This document shows positions 1-12,019 of a stretch of DNA of 64,000 bases, one piece after another (position 1 is the stretch's first letter; every line of letters begins with the position of its first letter). Under the pieces are notes generated by a model that worked only from the letters and a program-made list of their open reading frames with translations, searched no databases and was not told where the DNA came from. The stretch lies in assembly GCA_009869945.1 (NCBI GenBank), contig WIXG01000285.1, positions 1 through 64,000 on the forward strand. The letters are read 5' to 3'. The stretch is from Mesaphorura yosii. Taxonomy: Eukaryota; Arthropoda; Collembola; Poduromorpha; Tullbergiidae. The position numbers and the translations under genes are program-made.

Positions 1-88
1 CGTTTTGGCTTAAACTTTCCAGTTAAAATAATTGGGGTTAAAATTAAAGTAAAGATCTCGGTTGAGGGCCAGGCGACGGGCCCAATAG

Positions 89-1197
89 GTGACGACTTTC
101 GTTAGGCAGAGCGCGAGTTTCCCCGTACGTCACAATGTCCTCTTCATGGCTATCAGGCTCGTGCAGCTGCTTTCGACGGCAGAATCAATTTCACTGGAAG
201 CCATCGTCCACGTCACGCTTCTCCTTTTCGAGGGTTCCATACTGGGAATTCATTTGCCATACCTGCTTGCTGGGAGAGAGCGAGAACTTTCTGATCTCAT
301 CAGTTATCTTCAGTCTCCACGGCTGTATCCTCAAGCAGGTAAGGATTTTGCTTTTCTAGCTGCCTGAATAAATTAGTCTTGAAGTGGATTGGCTTTGTTT
401 TGACATTCTTGCCAGGTTTTCCATCACACCAAGTCGGCCCAGTTCAGAGAAAGCTGATGGAATGGTTTTATATCTCCTGCAACGTCTTTCTACTTGGGTT
501 CGTTGTGATTCTTCCATTCACAAGCGGCTACGCCTTTCACCTGGTATCGGTCCTCCCAGAACATCATCAGTCATCGTCGTATTTTCCGCTGGTCAGGTGG
601 GCCATCGAAGTGTTTATGATACAGCGAACCCGGTGCTGTGCCGTGATGTACTTCTGGACGCTGTATCTCTACTGCACAATACTGAACGCACGGCTGAGAG
701 AGCTGATCATGTCAGCAAAAGAAAAGCGTACGTCTGTGCCTGCCTGTGCCCGGTTGATTCGCACGTACAAAATTCTCCAGCTCGTGAACGCAGTGTTCAA
801 CAAAACTTTGGGCGCCGCGTACGTCCCTGTGACGAAGGCGTCTGTCGAACTGGCGGTGCCGATCATCAGCTATTTGGTGATGAAGCAGCTTCAACATCTG
901 GAAACGAATCTACTCATCGTATTTGTCGTTGTGTTGTTCGGAGTGTGTGCCGCCGGTTGCCTCTACATTTTCCTCTCGTTCTTTTCGGACACTCACACGA
1001 AATCGAAAGCATTCCTTGCCACTCTGAAGTGTAAACTTGGAGAAGGTGGGCGCGGGCTCAAAACCACGTCCACACTACGATCACTGCCCACATTGAAGAA
1101 CAAAGTGGGGTCACTGTACTTCATGGACGCTGGCTTGGTCCTGCACGAATTTAAAGTCATTGTTGATGGACTCATTTTTCTGCTTCTGAACTTCTAA
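89..1197 (+). CDS. Candidate gustatory-receptor-like 7TM chemoreceptor, 3' portion
   Basis: Two exons are seen, approximately 89..338 and 416..1197. The 339..415 intron (CAG/GTAAGG to TTGCCAG) is phase 1 and joins the two open frames through a Gly codon. The product has several hydrophobic helices (for example around EWFYISCNVFLLGFVVILPF, ASVELAVPIISYLVMKQL and NLLIVFVVVLFGVCAAGCLY) and ends in a hydrophobic stretch with terminal Phe (GLIFLLLNF). That ending recalls the conserved last helix of arthropod gustatory receptors. The true 5' end is not resolved: the upstream frame opens at 89 without an ATG, so more exons probably lie to the left. An AATAAA at 1323..1328 fits the 3' end. The family call rests on topology and the C-terminus; another multi-pass family cannot be excluded. 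Confidence 0.5.
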
Positions 1198-1322
1198 AAC
1201 CAGTATGCGTTCCAAACATTCCAATCGATCATAATCTAATTAGCGAATTGTGGCCTGCCTCATTTCTTTTTATTGGAGTCTCATTATCCGGCCTTCTGAA
1301 CACAAATTCTAAATGGCGATTG

Positions 1323-1328
1323 AATAAA
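1323..1328 (+). terminator. Polyadenylation signal of the chemoreceptor-like gene
   Basis: AATAAA lies 126 bases after the stop at 1197, in the 3' gap shared with the convergent VMO-I gene. A TTTTTATT at about 1268..1275 could serve the opposite strand, so the two 3' UTRs may overlap. Confidence 0.5.
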
Positions 1329-1508
1329 ATACTCTCGTCTGGGTCCCGATTTCCATTCCGTTCCGACCGTCCGAATTCCGAAAGCGAGTGAGTGTGCTAC
1401 TTCTCAGTGGTCACAGCATCTGAAGACGACGTTGTTCAATCCTGTTTTGTCAGAACCTGGACAGGCAAAAAATCAAGCCAAAGCCAAGGGAGTTAATAAT
1501 TTTAGTAA

Positions 1509-2126
1509 TTACTGCTCCTTAAATGCTGATCGCTTTGCATGCATATTGCTCGTACCGGCTTCGTCGACCTGCGTCCGAATCCCGCACAAGACGAATTCCT
1601 CGTCACAGAACACTTTCGGAGCCCAAATTCCGCCCGGGTCTTTATAGTCCTCGACGCCGGGCTTGCAAATCTTGTCACGAGCACTGTATCCACGGAATGC
1701 GATGGCGGCGACGTCGTCCACGTCAGATTTCCAGAGTTTTCCCAAGCTTGTGCCCTTATTCGGAACTGCTTCCAGTACGAATCCTGTGAGGGGATCCCCG
1801 CTGCAATTGACGACCGGGCCCCAGGTCCCAGACGAGCCAACGGAGCTGGTCACATCGCCCACATATTCAATTTCAGCTGCGGGGAGGGCGCAGAGCAGTC
1901 GGATTCCATTCAGGGCGGTGTTGTCGGCCTTCGGATCGTAAGGAGCCACTTTCAGCTGGTAGCCAAATGCGAACGTCCCGAAGGGGCATTGCTCAAATGG
2001 GCCCCACACGCCCCAGTTTGTGAATTGGGCGTTCGTAATTGTGTGGGACTCCGAGTCAGCACGGACTTGACCCGCACTCGTCGCAATGACGAGGACAAGG
2101 ATTAGCTGAGTAATGAACGAAGCCAT
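1509..2126 (-). CDS. Vitelline membrane outer layer protein 1 (VMO-I) homologue, secreted
   Basis: Single-exon gene of 205 residues starting at the ATG at 2126; the slightly longer frame begins at a GTG. A signal peptide (about residues 1-24, ending around AGQVRA) precedes a VMO-I beta-prism domain. Hallmarks are WGVWGPFEQCPFGTFAFGYQ, the family-typical DNTALNGIRLLC, and a later repeat of the same fold with GTWGPVVNC and GGIWAPKVFCDEEF. Paired cysteines suggest disulphides in an extracellular protein. Vertebrate VMO-I is an egg vitelline-membrane protein, and arthropod homologues are secreted with unclear roles. The gene is convergent with the chemoreceptor. Upstream, at about 2194..2214 on the minus strand, GATA-type motifs (TGATAG, AGATAAG) flank a TTATAA, which is compatible with a TATA promoter and GATA-factor control; this is inference. 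Confidence 0.9.
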   Translation of the reverse strand: MASFITQLILVLVIATSAGQVRADSESHTITNAQFTNWGVWGPFEQCPFGTFAFGYQLKVAPYDPKADNTALNGIRLLCALPAAEIEYVGDVTSSVGSSGTWGPVVNCSGDPLTGFVLEAVPNKGTSLGKLWKSDVDDVAAIAFRGYSARDKICKPGVEDYKDPGGIWAPKVFCDEEFVLCGIRTQVDEAGTSNMHAKRSAFKEQ

Positions 2127-3055
2127 CTTTAGCACCGTATTGTACTGGAATGCTGGATTTGCTCCATGCTCATCGATTGAGGATGGCCACGGCTATCAAA
2201 TTATAACTTATCTGCTTTTCGTGGTTAAATTCAAATACCGACATCGATTAACCACAAGCTGAGCAGTTAATGGAATTAATTTATTCACTTGCTTACGCAA
2301 TTGTGTTCCATATTCTGGTCGCTGGCTTGGTCGAATCTTACTGAAGCCTGTCAATCAGAACCAAACCTTAATTTCGCACCGCCTTAGTTGGTTTTACGCT
2401 TCTGAGACTACTAGATGAGACACTGCCAGCCTTGAGACAGCGACTGTCGACAAATGAGATACTGCCAGTTTCCATGTTGATTTTGTTAATATCAAGCAGC
2501 CGGTGGATTCACCCCGGTCGAATGGGCGTCCAAACAAGGGTATTGATGCAAGTTTGGTTCCAGCAGCAATCTGGCGCTCCAGCTTTTTCTTTCGGCCCGG
2601 CATGACCGACCTTTGCACACGCAAAGACCCATGACGAATGTGACGTGGATTTGTCGATTCATAGATTCATTACGGGAGATTCATCGCTGAATTAAATTGT
2701 CTTCGCAATGACGCAACTGCATTGATTTGAAGAAAGTGAATGAAAATTGCCCTATTTGATGGACATTCGCGGTTTTCGCAGCTTGAAATTTAGTGTGAGG
2801 GCGGATGTTAAACAGTCGTAGGTGATTTACCAATTTATGATAATTCGTTTTAATAGGCACGTGGAATAAATTTGAGTCTGCAATTGGCAAATTATTGTTG
2901 CATAAGTCAAGTAAGAGACTGTGAAATATTTGGAGTAATTCCTCTTCACGGTAAGTGAAGGTTCAATTTATTTAAATCAACGGGTTAACTGTGACCAGCC
3001 TTACTAGCCTACTGCTGCAGAATAGGTAGTAGAATCCTAAGAATTTGTTAAATGG
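2127..3055. other. Intergenic, VMO-I promoter and NDR-kinase 3' flank
   Basis: No supportable gene. The left part holds the presumed VMO-I promoter (minus strand). A TTTATT near 2968 is a minus-strand AATAAA that could end the kinase transcript. Short open frames here lack signals or recognisable products. Confidence 0.5.
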
Positions 3056-4931
<1,876 letters not shown>

Positions 4932-5033
4932 TCACGACCACAAGCAAGTAATATCATACATGACGCAATAATTTATTGCAACTAGGATTAATAACAAAAG
5001 TTCCCTTTAAGGCATTAAGAAAGTGGTAACTTG

Positions 5034-6839
5034 TTAATCAAAGTACTCATCGATGTCGACGTCTGGATTCAGGACTTCTTCGCCCAAGAAACTGATGTCA
5101 AACTGGTTCAGAATTAGATTCTCAATGGTTTCCTCACGTTCCGTATCGCCAATCAGCACAGCACCTTGAACTCGGCCGGCTTGGACCACCAACTGCAATA
5201 AACAACGGAATTATTCGCAAATTCGTAATTGTATGACACAAATCAAAATGTTAAGATAAGAATTAATAATTAATAATTACTTACCTTAATGTATTCTGTG
5301 TGGCCGGAAACCCGCACGTAGTATTCCAGTCCATCTGGCTCCAATCCCTGAGCATTAAACAGTCCTAGCAGCACGACACGTTTCCCAAAGAACCGTGTCA
5401 CGTGCGAAAACATCTCGAAGCAGAAGTCTTTGTCCAGCACATTCGTGGGGTCCAGTCGGTCTGTGACCATGCACCTTCCAGCATGCAGCCCCATTTGTCT
5501 CGCTTGTGTCCACAATCTCATTTGGAACCAGTGTTTTGATTTAGCCCACGTAGGACTGCAGCAGTCCCCAGCAGCATAAACATCTGCATCCAGTTTTGTT
5601 TCCATCCGTTCATTGACAAAGACTCCGTCTTCCGGGTTCAAGCATGTGGACGTGGGCGGAAGGCCGACGCAATTTGGGGTGACGCCAATTGCAATGATGA
5701 TGTGATCCACTCCAAAGCAAACTCCATTCGTGAGCCGGGCGTACACTGGCCACGTACTTTCGCCCGTCGCGGGGTCAGCTGTGAGCAGATCTTGCAGTTC
5801 AGTCTTGTACTCTATTTTGATACTTTTTCCGTGTCCGTGCCCTTTCAGTTGGAAACTTGCGTGCCAGTCTGGGCCAAGCGCGTTTCCAAAGCCTTCCGTT
5901 GGACTGCTTTTGGAGGAGTCGATTGTGTAGTGTGTTCGTTTCTCAAACTTTGTCTCACCATCACCAGCTCCTTTGAGTTCTTCACTGGACGGACTTTGGG
6001 GAAGATCGTTGGCGCTTAACAAGAACTCCGCCGCTCCACGATCCAGGTAGTGGTGTGAAATCGAGTCGTCCTTCACACTCCAGACGATATCAACATTTTG
6101 GAGTTCAAACGCTAGTTCTGTGGCCAGGCCTCCATTCCCAAGCAGCAGCACACGCTTCGACAGAGCCAATTTCTGGACTAATTTTCGCACCGAGTCAGTA
6201 TCACGAATCACAAGCACCCGATCACCAAATTGTGCTCGATCGTATTCGAACTCCTTTGGAGAAGCACCAGTACAAATGCAAACTTTGTCGTATCGAAATT
6301 GCTTTCCAAGACGAGTGGTGATGGTCTGTAAGGAACAAAAATGCTTATCAACTAAAGTTATCGAAACCTCAAAATAACGGTGATACTCAAACTTACATGA
6401 CTAGTATGATTGAGATTATGTAAAGAATCTTGAAACACGTTAACATTTGGATGAACATCGTGAAACGATTGCAGTCCCTTTTCAACCACAATAAACTCGT
6501 TCAGGGTTTTGGTAATTCGCTGGACGTTGGACACTTCTTTGACTACGGCACTGGCGGATAAAAGTAGGATTTTGGAGTCTGGATCCATCTGAATGATCTG
6601 CAGAAGAGAGACAGAACAACCACAACGCTCATATTCCTGATAATTGCTTAAGTTAATTGCCCGTTCGACCACTACTTCTTAATTTTTATTACCTGCTCTA
6701 CACACGAAACACCAGCGATTCCACCGCCAACGACAATGTAATTAAAGTGCTGCATTTTACTACTGCTGCCGGTTCCACCGGGGCTGCCAGCACTGCCTCT
6801 AGGCGGCTTTTCGGGTATCTTCCCTTGAACTTCACCCAT
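5034..6839 (-). CDS. PYROXD1: Pyridine nucleotide-disulphide oxidoreductase domain protein 1
   Basis: Four exons, complement(5034..5192, 5285..6325, 6397..6597, 6693..6839), all joined in phase 0, give 515 residues; PYROXD1 orthologues are about 500. The start is the ATG at 6839; the upstream frame opens only at a TTG. Residues around 34-45 carry the FAD Rossmann motif in YIVVGGGIAGVS. A second nucleotide-binding motif is VLLLGNGGLATELAFEL. The FAD-closing motif is DADVYAAGDCC. The C-terminus DVDIDEYFD resembles orthologues. Known role: a class-I-like FAD oxidoreductase that lacks the CxxC redox pair and protects the tRNA ligase complex from oxidative inactivation. The NDR kinase lies only about 115 bases downstream on the same strand. 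Confidence 0.93.
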
Positions 6840-7251
6840 GGTCGTGGCCACTTTCAATTTCTATTACTTCATTCAGATAGTTGGTCTTAGGTAAGTTAAT
6901 AAGTCATTATAAACGTTTATGAGGTCTTACTAAACTAAACTATGAGTTAATTTCACTTGATAATCAAGTTAACGAGTTCATTTACGAACACAAGTCGCAA
7001 ATTTCATTCGCGCTGTATGAAATTCAACTCGAACTCTAAATCTCTTTGACTTTGTTTCACATTGTCAGGCTTGGTCGAAGCCGTTGAAATCTTCATACTT
7101 TCGTCGTCGTAACCTACTCAATTCTGAAACGTTAAGTTATACTCTCTTGCGATGATACGTGATCATCTAGTTTGCAGTCAAGAATTTACTAATTTTAATC
7201 AAGAACCGACCAATTAAATAATTTGTACACATGTTCGTTTGTTTTCTACAA
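6840..7251. other. Intergenic, PYROXD1 promoter and subtilisin 3' flank
   Basis: AT-rich gap between two minus-strand genes. A TTTAAT around 7193..7198 is a minus-strand ATTAAA that could polyadenylate the subtilisin transcript. No gene is seen. Confidence 0.4.
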
Positions 7252-8741
7252 CTAAAAGGCACGGATTGCATTCAAGGCGTTAATCCGTCCGTATCCAAAG
7301 GAGTTATTCGGCCAAGTGCTCGTATCCGATTTGCCGCCGCAGTTTTTGCCTGTCGCCCGGAGCCCTGTTCTGTCCGTCGTGGTCGTGATGTAATTCCAGA
7401 TCTGGTCGTAGGTGAGACTCGGGTTTTTGGATTTCATGAGAGCTACAACGCCTGCAACGTGCGGGCACGCCATGCTCGTGCCTGATTTGGTCGATCGGCC
7501 CGTGTCGCTCGTGTGAGCCGCGCTGATGGTCGACGAGCCCGGGGCCGCGATGTCCGGCTTCGTCGCGCCCGATCGCGCCGGCCCGACACTGCTGTACGAC
7601 GCAAGCGCATCATTCGCGTCTGTCGCACCCACAGAAATGAGGTTCGGTTGATCACCGGGCGAATTGGCCGTCCCGCAGTTGGGTCCTGAGTTCCCTATGC
7701 TGAAGACGGGGATGATTCCTCCCGCCCGCCATGCGTTGATGATACCATTGAAGAACGTACCACCTTGACCGCCGCCCCAGCTGTTGCTCACGATCATCGG
7801 CGCCTTGGAGCAATCCCTTCGGCTTCCGTCGGTCAGCGTCGGGCACTGCATGAACTGGCCGCAGGCCGTGAGTGCATTGTTGCTGCAGCTGCTCGTGCCA
7901 CAACCTTTGCACGCCATCCAGGTGGCGCTCGGAGCGACTCCGATGCCTCCGCTCCCGAGAATCGTCCCCATCGTGTGGGTCCCATGCCCGTTTTGGTCGT
8001 TGGGAGTCGGGGTTTTGCTCACGGGGTCGTACCACCCGTACTGGCCAATAAACCGTGACGCGAAGGCAGAGTGCGTGCCACGCACGCCCGTGTCAATCCC
8101 TCCGACGAGGACTCCCTGCCCCGTGTAGCCCAGATTCCAGACGTCAGGAGCTCGGATTTTGTTCACGCCGTACGTGTTGGTGGATGCTTGTCTTGGCCTT
8201 ACCAGGCCTTCCTCGTCGACTCCAGCGACCAGATTCTCGAACGTTGGACGGGAGCTCGTGAGGGGAATGAAGAACTCGGGCTCGATCGTGGCGATGGCTG
8301 GAAGCTGCTGCAGGACGGAGACTATCAGTGAGTCGACGTTCCTCAGGAAGATTTGGTTGCTGATCCAGTACGACATAAGGTCGATCCCCGTGAACTGGGC
8401 GATCGCCTGGAGGACGGGACCTTGGGTGAGTGCGGCGTGAGCCTGAAGCGCGTTGGCAACGGCGTTGAGTAGCTCTTCGCGACTGGCGAAAGCCTGGAGC
8501 CCCTCCGCCTGAGCGGAGAGAAAAGGAGCCAGAATTGCGTCGGTGGTGTTGGCCAGTGTGATCATGACGTTGGTCTTCCCAAAGCCGAGTAATTTCGTGA
8601 CTCTCGGGTCCACCGTCGGCAGCCCGAACGCCTTTGCAAATTAGTAAACATATTAATTATTAATTAGTGTGTTAACCTAGCTTCATCGATAGATTTACTT
8701 ACCATGGCGAAGGTCGCCAGTAGAAGTACAAAAATCTTCAT
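7252..8741 (-). CDS. Secreted subtilisin-like serine protease (peptidase family S8), bacterial type
   Basis: Two exons, complement(7252..8631, 8703..8741), give 472 residues. Exon 1 encodes only 13 residues (MKIFVLLLATFAM), the core of a signal peptide, and joins in phase 0 to a long second exon. A propeptide-like region of about 150 residues precedes the catalytic domain. The triad is Asp in VGGIDTGVRGTHSAF, His in NGHGTHTMGTI and Ser in GTSMACPHVAG; the oxyanion Asn is in IVSNSWGGG. The domain closely recalls bacillopeptidase F-like and other bacterial S8 proteases rather than animal furin or proprotein convertases, so horizontal origin is suspected. A likely role is extracellular or gut proteolysis. 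A TATA-like element sits about 60 bases upstream of the ATG. Confidence 0.9.
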
Positions 8742-8800
8742 CGTGTTAGTCAAATTAAGGAGTGAATGGCGATTGAATAAGGATCAGGAATTTGCGGATT

Positions 8801-8810
8801 CTTTATAAAG
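8801..8810 (-). promoter_or_regulatory. TATA-like element of the subtilisin gene
   Basis: CTTTATAAAG is a 10-base palindrome containing TATAAA on the minus strand, about 60 bases upstream of the ATG at 8741. The spacing suits a TATA box with a short 5' UTR. Confidence 0.5.
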
Positions 8811-8869
8811 ATTGACGGATTTCGTAGTGAACATCAGGTTCATTTTCAAGGTCTGGGCCAATAAACCAA

Positions 8870-9232
8870 AAGCTAACGTCAGTCAGTGTTCGGTGGTGGG
8901 GTCAGGACACCTGAACAAAGGTTGCCTGACGAACTAGACGAACAGTTGGCCTGTGTTTCTGCTGGCAAATGCACAAAAAGGGAATTGGCAAATAAGTAAA
9001 ATAAAAAATAAATAAAATAAGCATGTAAAATATAAGACCACAGCCACAAAATAAACGCGACACCACGTAACACGCAATGCCAGCAGTTCTTATGAAATAT
9101 GGCAAATCTGAATTTTATTCATTTGATAGAAATTCAAATCTGACGACTTGCCATTTCGATTGTGAAGACAGGTGTGCCCGTGAGCCGTGACTTTAATGAA
9201 TTGGTTTATTGATTCAGCATCTGATCATCACA
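8870..9232. repeat. Local segmental duplication, copy A flanks
   Basis: Bases 8870..8921 match 9608..9660 almost perfectly, sharing the core CTAACGTCAGTCAGTGTTCG. Bases about 9088..9232 match about 9700..9849 with scattered differences, for example GACTTGCCATTT, GTGAGCCGTGA and GATCATC. In copy A the segment continues into the gulonolactone-oxidase-like exon. An extra AT-rich stretch (about 8922..9087) has no counterpart in copy B. Confidence 0.85.
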
Positions 9233-9574
9233 AGGCATTGGACATTGCAAAATCAGCAGCAAATGCGCAAGAGAATTTTGAATTTTCTGCCTAGGATTCT
9301 TGTGAAAATCTCCATCCACGTCAACACGCAAGAACACTCGGACGAACGTCGGAGTTTCGCAGACTCGGAACGAATTGAGCGTCCCGTACACCATTCCGTT
9401 GGCACAGTCTGAGTTTTGCGAGCAAACGCAGTTGTCCAACAGCGTGGACAGCGGGACCGGGTCCGCATTAACGATAGAAGTCCCCAGTCCGAGCAGGCGG
9501 TGTCCAAAGTCGTTGAGAAACACACCGTTCGGGTCGTAATGCTCCATTTTTACGATGAACGCAATTTGGAAGCA
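9206..9574 (-). pseudogene. Orphan C-terminal exon of an L-gulonolactone-oxidase-like FAD enzyme
   Basis: One open exon, with acceptor-like ATATCAG just before 9574 and stop at 9206. It has an internal ATG at 9547 but reads better from 9574 (FQIAFIVKMEHYDPNGVFLN). The DPxGxFLN...LLG motif is the conserved C-terminus of aldonolactone oxidases. The following Cys-rich tail (NCVCSQNSDCA...FRVC) is like the extension of plant-type L-gulonolactone oxidases. No FAD-binding N-terminal exons are found between here and the pectinesterase, so this is a fragment unless it splices to distant exons. The stop codon lies inside an AATAAA on the minus strand. It sits in copy A of a local duplication whose copy B lacks the exon. 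Confidence 0.6.
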
Positions 9575-9607
9575 CTGATATTAATCATTTAATCGACTGC
9601 AAAATCC

Positions 9608-10076
9608 AAGCTAACGTCAGTCAGTGTTCGGTGGTGGGGTCAGGACGCCTGAACAAAGGACAGACGAGCACAAAATAAGCGTAAAACTTTGTTAAAACCA
9701 GAAATTCTTAGGAAATATGAAAAATTTCAATGTTATTTATTTAATCGAAAGTCAAATCTGATGACTTGCCATTTTGGTTGTGACCACAGGTGTACACGTG
9801 AGCCGTGATTCTAACGAATTGGCTTATTGGTTCAGCGTGTGATCATCTGAGTGGCCTCGTTCCAACCAGCTCGTTAAGCGGTTTCTAACAGCAAAGACCC
9901 GTCCATCTGTAAACATGTCGAATTCGAGATCTTCTGATACTTATGCGTGGATGGTCTATTAACTATCGAATTATTAACTGGCCCGAATGAATTGGAGTCG
10001 TGCTGACAGTCACTCTTGCTGGTTGGTGACCGCTCTCTGTTCCTGATTACTAATCATTTAATCGATTGCAATATCT
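9608..10076. repeat. Local segmental duplication, copy B
   Basis: Second copy of the 8870 block. After the shared 53-base head and the 9700..9849 tail it holds about 190 bases unrelated to the exon in copy A. It then resumes similarity at about 10043..10076 (TAATCATTTAATCGATTGCA against the 9580..9603 region). The coding exon has therefore been lost or replaced in copy B, or gained in copy A. Confidence 0.7.
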
Positions 10077-10164
10077 ACTTGTAAATATTACACACGGAAA
10101 TGGATTCCTGATTTGAGTATCCAGTAACTAGTGTTTCGACCGAAATACTAAATTAATTAACCCG

Positions 10165-11257
10165 TCACAGGTGACCAGGCGGAATCCACCAGTTAACTCG
10201 TCCGAAAATGGTGTCAATATTCGCGTACTCCGCTGCCTGTGATGGCGTCAGCTGCCGACTCCAACTCACACGTTGGCTCGCGTCGGCTCCCTCGCCCAGG
10301 CTGCCGTACTCCGCGTAGAATGCCGTCTCCTCATTGGCCGGGTCGTCCCAGTTGTGCCACCCGGCGGGCAGGATGTGTGCCCCCATGCTAGTGTTGAGGA
10401 AGACAGTGCGTGCGTACGGGCGCCAAGGACGGCCCAGGTAAACTCGTGTCGCGTCCGCGGGATCGGCAATCAGGCTGCAGTTTCTGAAGATGAACCCGTA
10501 GCGCATATGGGGGGCAGTGGCCGCGGCGGTGATGTACGAATTCGCCAGACTTTTGATGGTGCAGCGGTCAAAGACGGCGGTCGCCTCCCCAAATATGAAA
10601 TCCGTCGTCCCTTCGATATACGTGTCGACGTAGTATTGCCGGGAATCCTGCACCGCAGCGTAGAGCGTGTCTTGATTCCCGAGCAGGCGACAGTTTCGGA
10701 TCGTCGTCCGGTCCCCTTCCACGTGCAGTGTCACGGCTTGGCCGACACGACCAGCAACGTTTTCTATGGTCAGATTTTGCGCTTGGAACTCATTTCCCTG
10801 GACAAGCACCGTGTATGACGTGAACGTTTTGAAAGTCCCGCTTCCCGTCGGGTCCCAGCAAGTGTCGCTGTTGTTACCAGGCAGTGGCTTGCCCCAATAG
10901 TCGTCGCCCCGAATCACGACTGTTGACGGATCGGGCGTGAGTCCGATTAGCGAAACCCTCGTTTTCCAGGAGGACACGACCACTTTCTCGACGTAGACGC
11001 CTGGTCTGATGAAAATGTTGACTTGCACTTGGGACAGGTCGCGCGTCGCGTTGACTGCTTCTTGAATGGTAGTGAAATTGCCAGAGCCGTCTTGAGCGAC
11101 GATAAGATTTTCAGGATACTGGGCTATGAGAAAAGTCGTAAAAGAGGTCAGATAGATCTAGAATGGGTAAGATTCTGCCGACTACTTTACCATCCAAAAT
11201 AGGCAGTGAAATCGCCATCGCCAGTGTCAGTATTAGAAAAATTAAGCAGTTGTCCAT
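10165..11257 (-). CDS. Secreted pectinesterase (pectin methylesterase, carbohydrate esterase family 8)
   Basis: Two exons, complement(10165..11123, 11191..11257), give 341 residues. The 67-base first exon encodes a 22-residue signal peptide (MDNCLIFLILTLAMAISLPI). A phase-1 intron follows, then a single exon with the whole right-handed beta-helix. Family residues are present: Gln in GNQDTLY, catalytic Asp in TDFIFGEATAVF, and Arg/Trp in YLGRPWRPYARTVF; the domain opens with YPENLIVAQDGSGNFTTIQ. The enzyme removes methyl esters from plant pectin. In animals such genes are rare and usually of microbial origin (weevils and some other herbivorous or detritivorous arthropods). A role in gut digestion of plant cell walls is inferred. 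A TTTAAA-type TATA-like motif lies near 11358..11366. Confidence 0.93.
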
Positions 11258-12019
11258 CGTGGATCGTGGTTACCGTTCCAGTTCAGCCTCAGGTTCCAGA
11301 GTTGGTGACTTCGGTTTCAGAAAAGTTAAATTGGCACAATCCTGACGGCTGACTCGGATTTTTAAACAGTGCATGTATCTTTTTGGCCTGATCATCATTA
11401 TCAGAAATGGGACCTGCCATCAGTCAGTCAACTCTTCAGACTTTAATTCCATTAATCAGTTTGGGATCAAACCACTTACTAACATTCAAGCATTCACATT
11501 CACGCTGTAATTTTAATCCAAGTCGAAGTTAATCTCCAGTGCTGACAATGCAGGTCCAGCCTAATCATTTACTACGCAAGAATTCCACAGTCAATCACCA
11601 GCAGCAGCTCATCTTCATGAACTCAAGCCTAATCAAGCGCAGAGAAAGGTCAATGCATTCGTCCAGTGTGCAATCAACTCAAGACTAATTCATCTTTGCA
11701 GCTTGGGTCTTGGAGGTTATACGCGAGTAGACTTAAGCTTGAAGATTGCGCATGCGGAATGAAACCGGAAAGTCGAGTCTTAAAAGCCTGGCTTGTTCAT
11801 TGAAAGTGAATTGTGAAACAATGAACTAATCAACAACCAAACACTGACACGTAACACAAAAACTGGTTCTTTCGTCCTGCGGGTTCGGTTGTCATGAATT
11901 ATGAAGATCTTTACCAGTGAATTGCTAATCAGGTGCAGGCAGATGCTAACTTCTCTTTCACTTTGGGTGCTTCTGCTTCATTTGAAATTTGGCATTGGCA
12001 TCAAACCCGCACTGTCAAA
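11258..12019. other. Divergent intergenic region, pectinesterase and His-rich protein promoters
   Basis: No gene is seen. TATA-like sequences occur near each gene: TTTAAA at about 11358 (minus) and CTTAAAAG at about 11779 (plus). Confidence 0.35.

Noticed and set aside
1539-2105. 188-codon plus-strand open frame opposite VMO-I
   Set aside because: The minus strand has a clear VMO-I protein with a signal peptide; the plus frame is a shadow.
5034-6839. PYROXD1 and the NDR kinase read as one fusion protein
   Set aside because: PYROXD1 ends in its family-typical C-terminus and stop codon, and no phase-compatible splice was found that bypasses it with certainty.
10273-10818. 181-codon plus-strand open frame opposite the pectinesterase
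   Set aside because: The minus strand has all pectinesterase active-site motifs.
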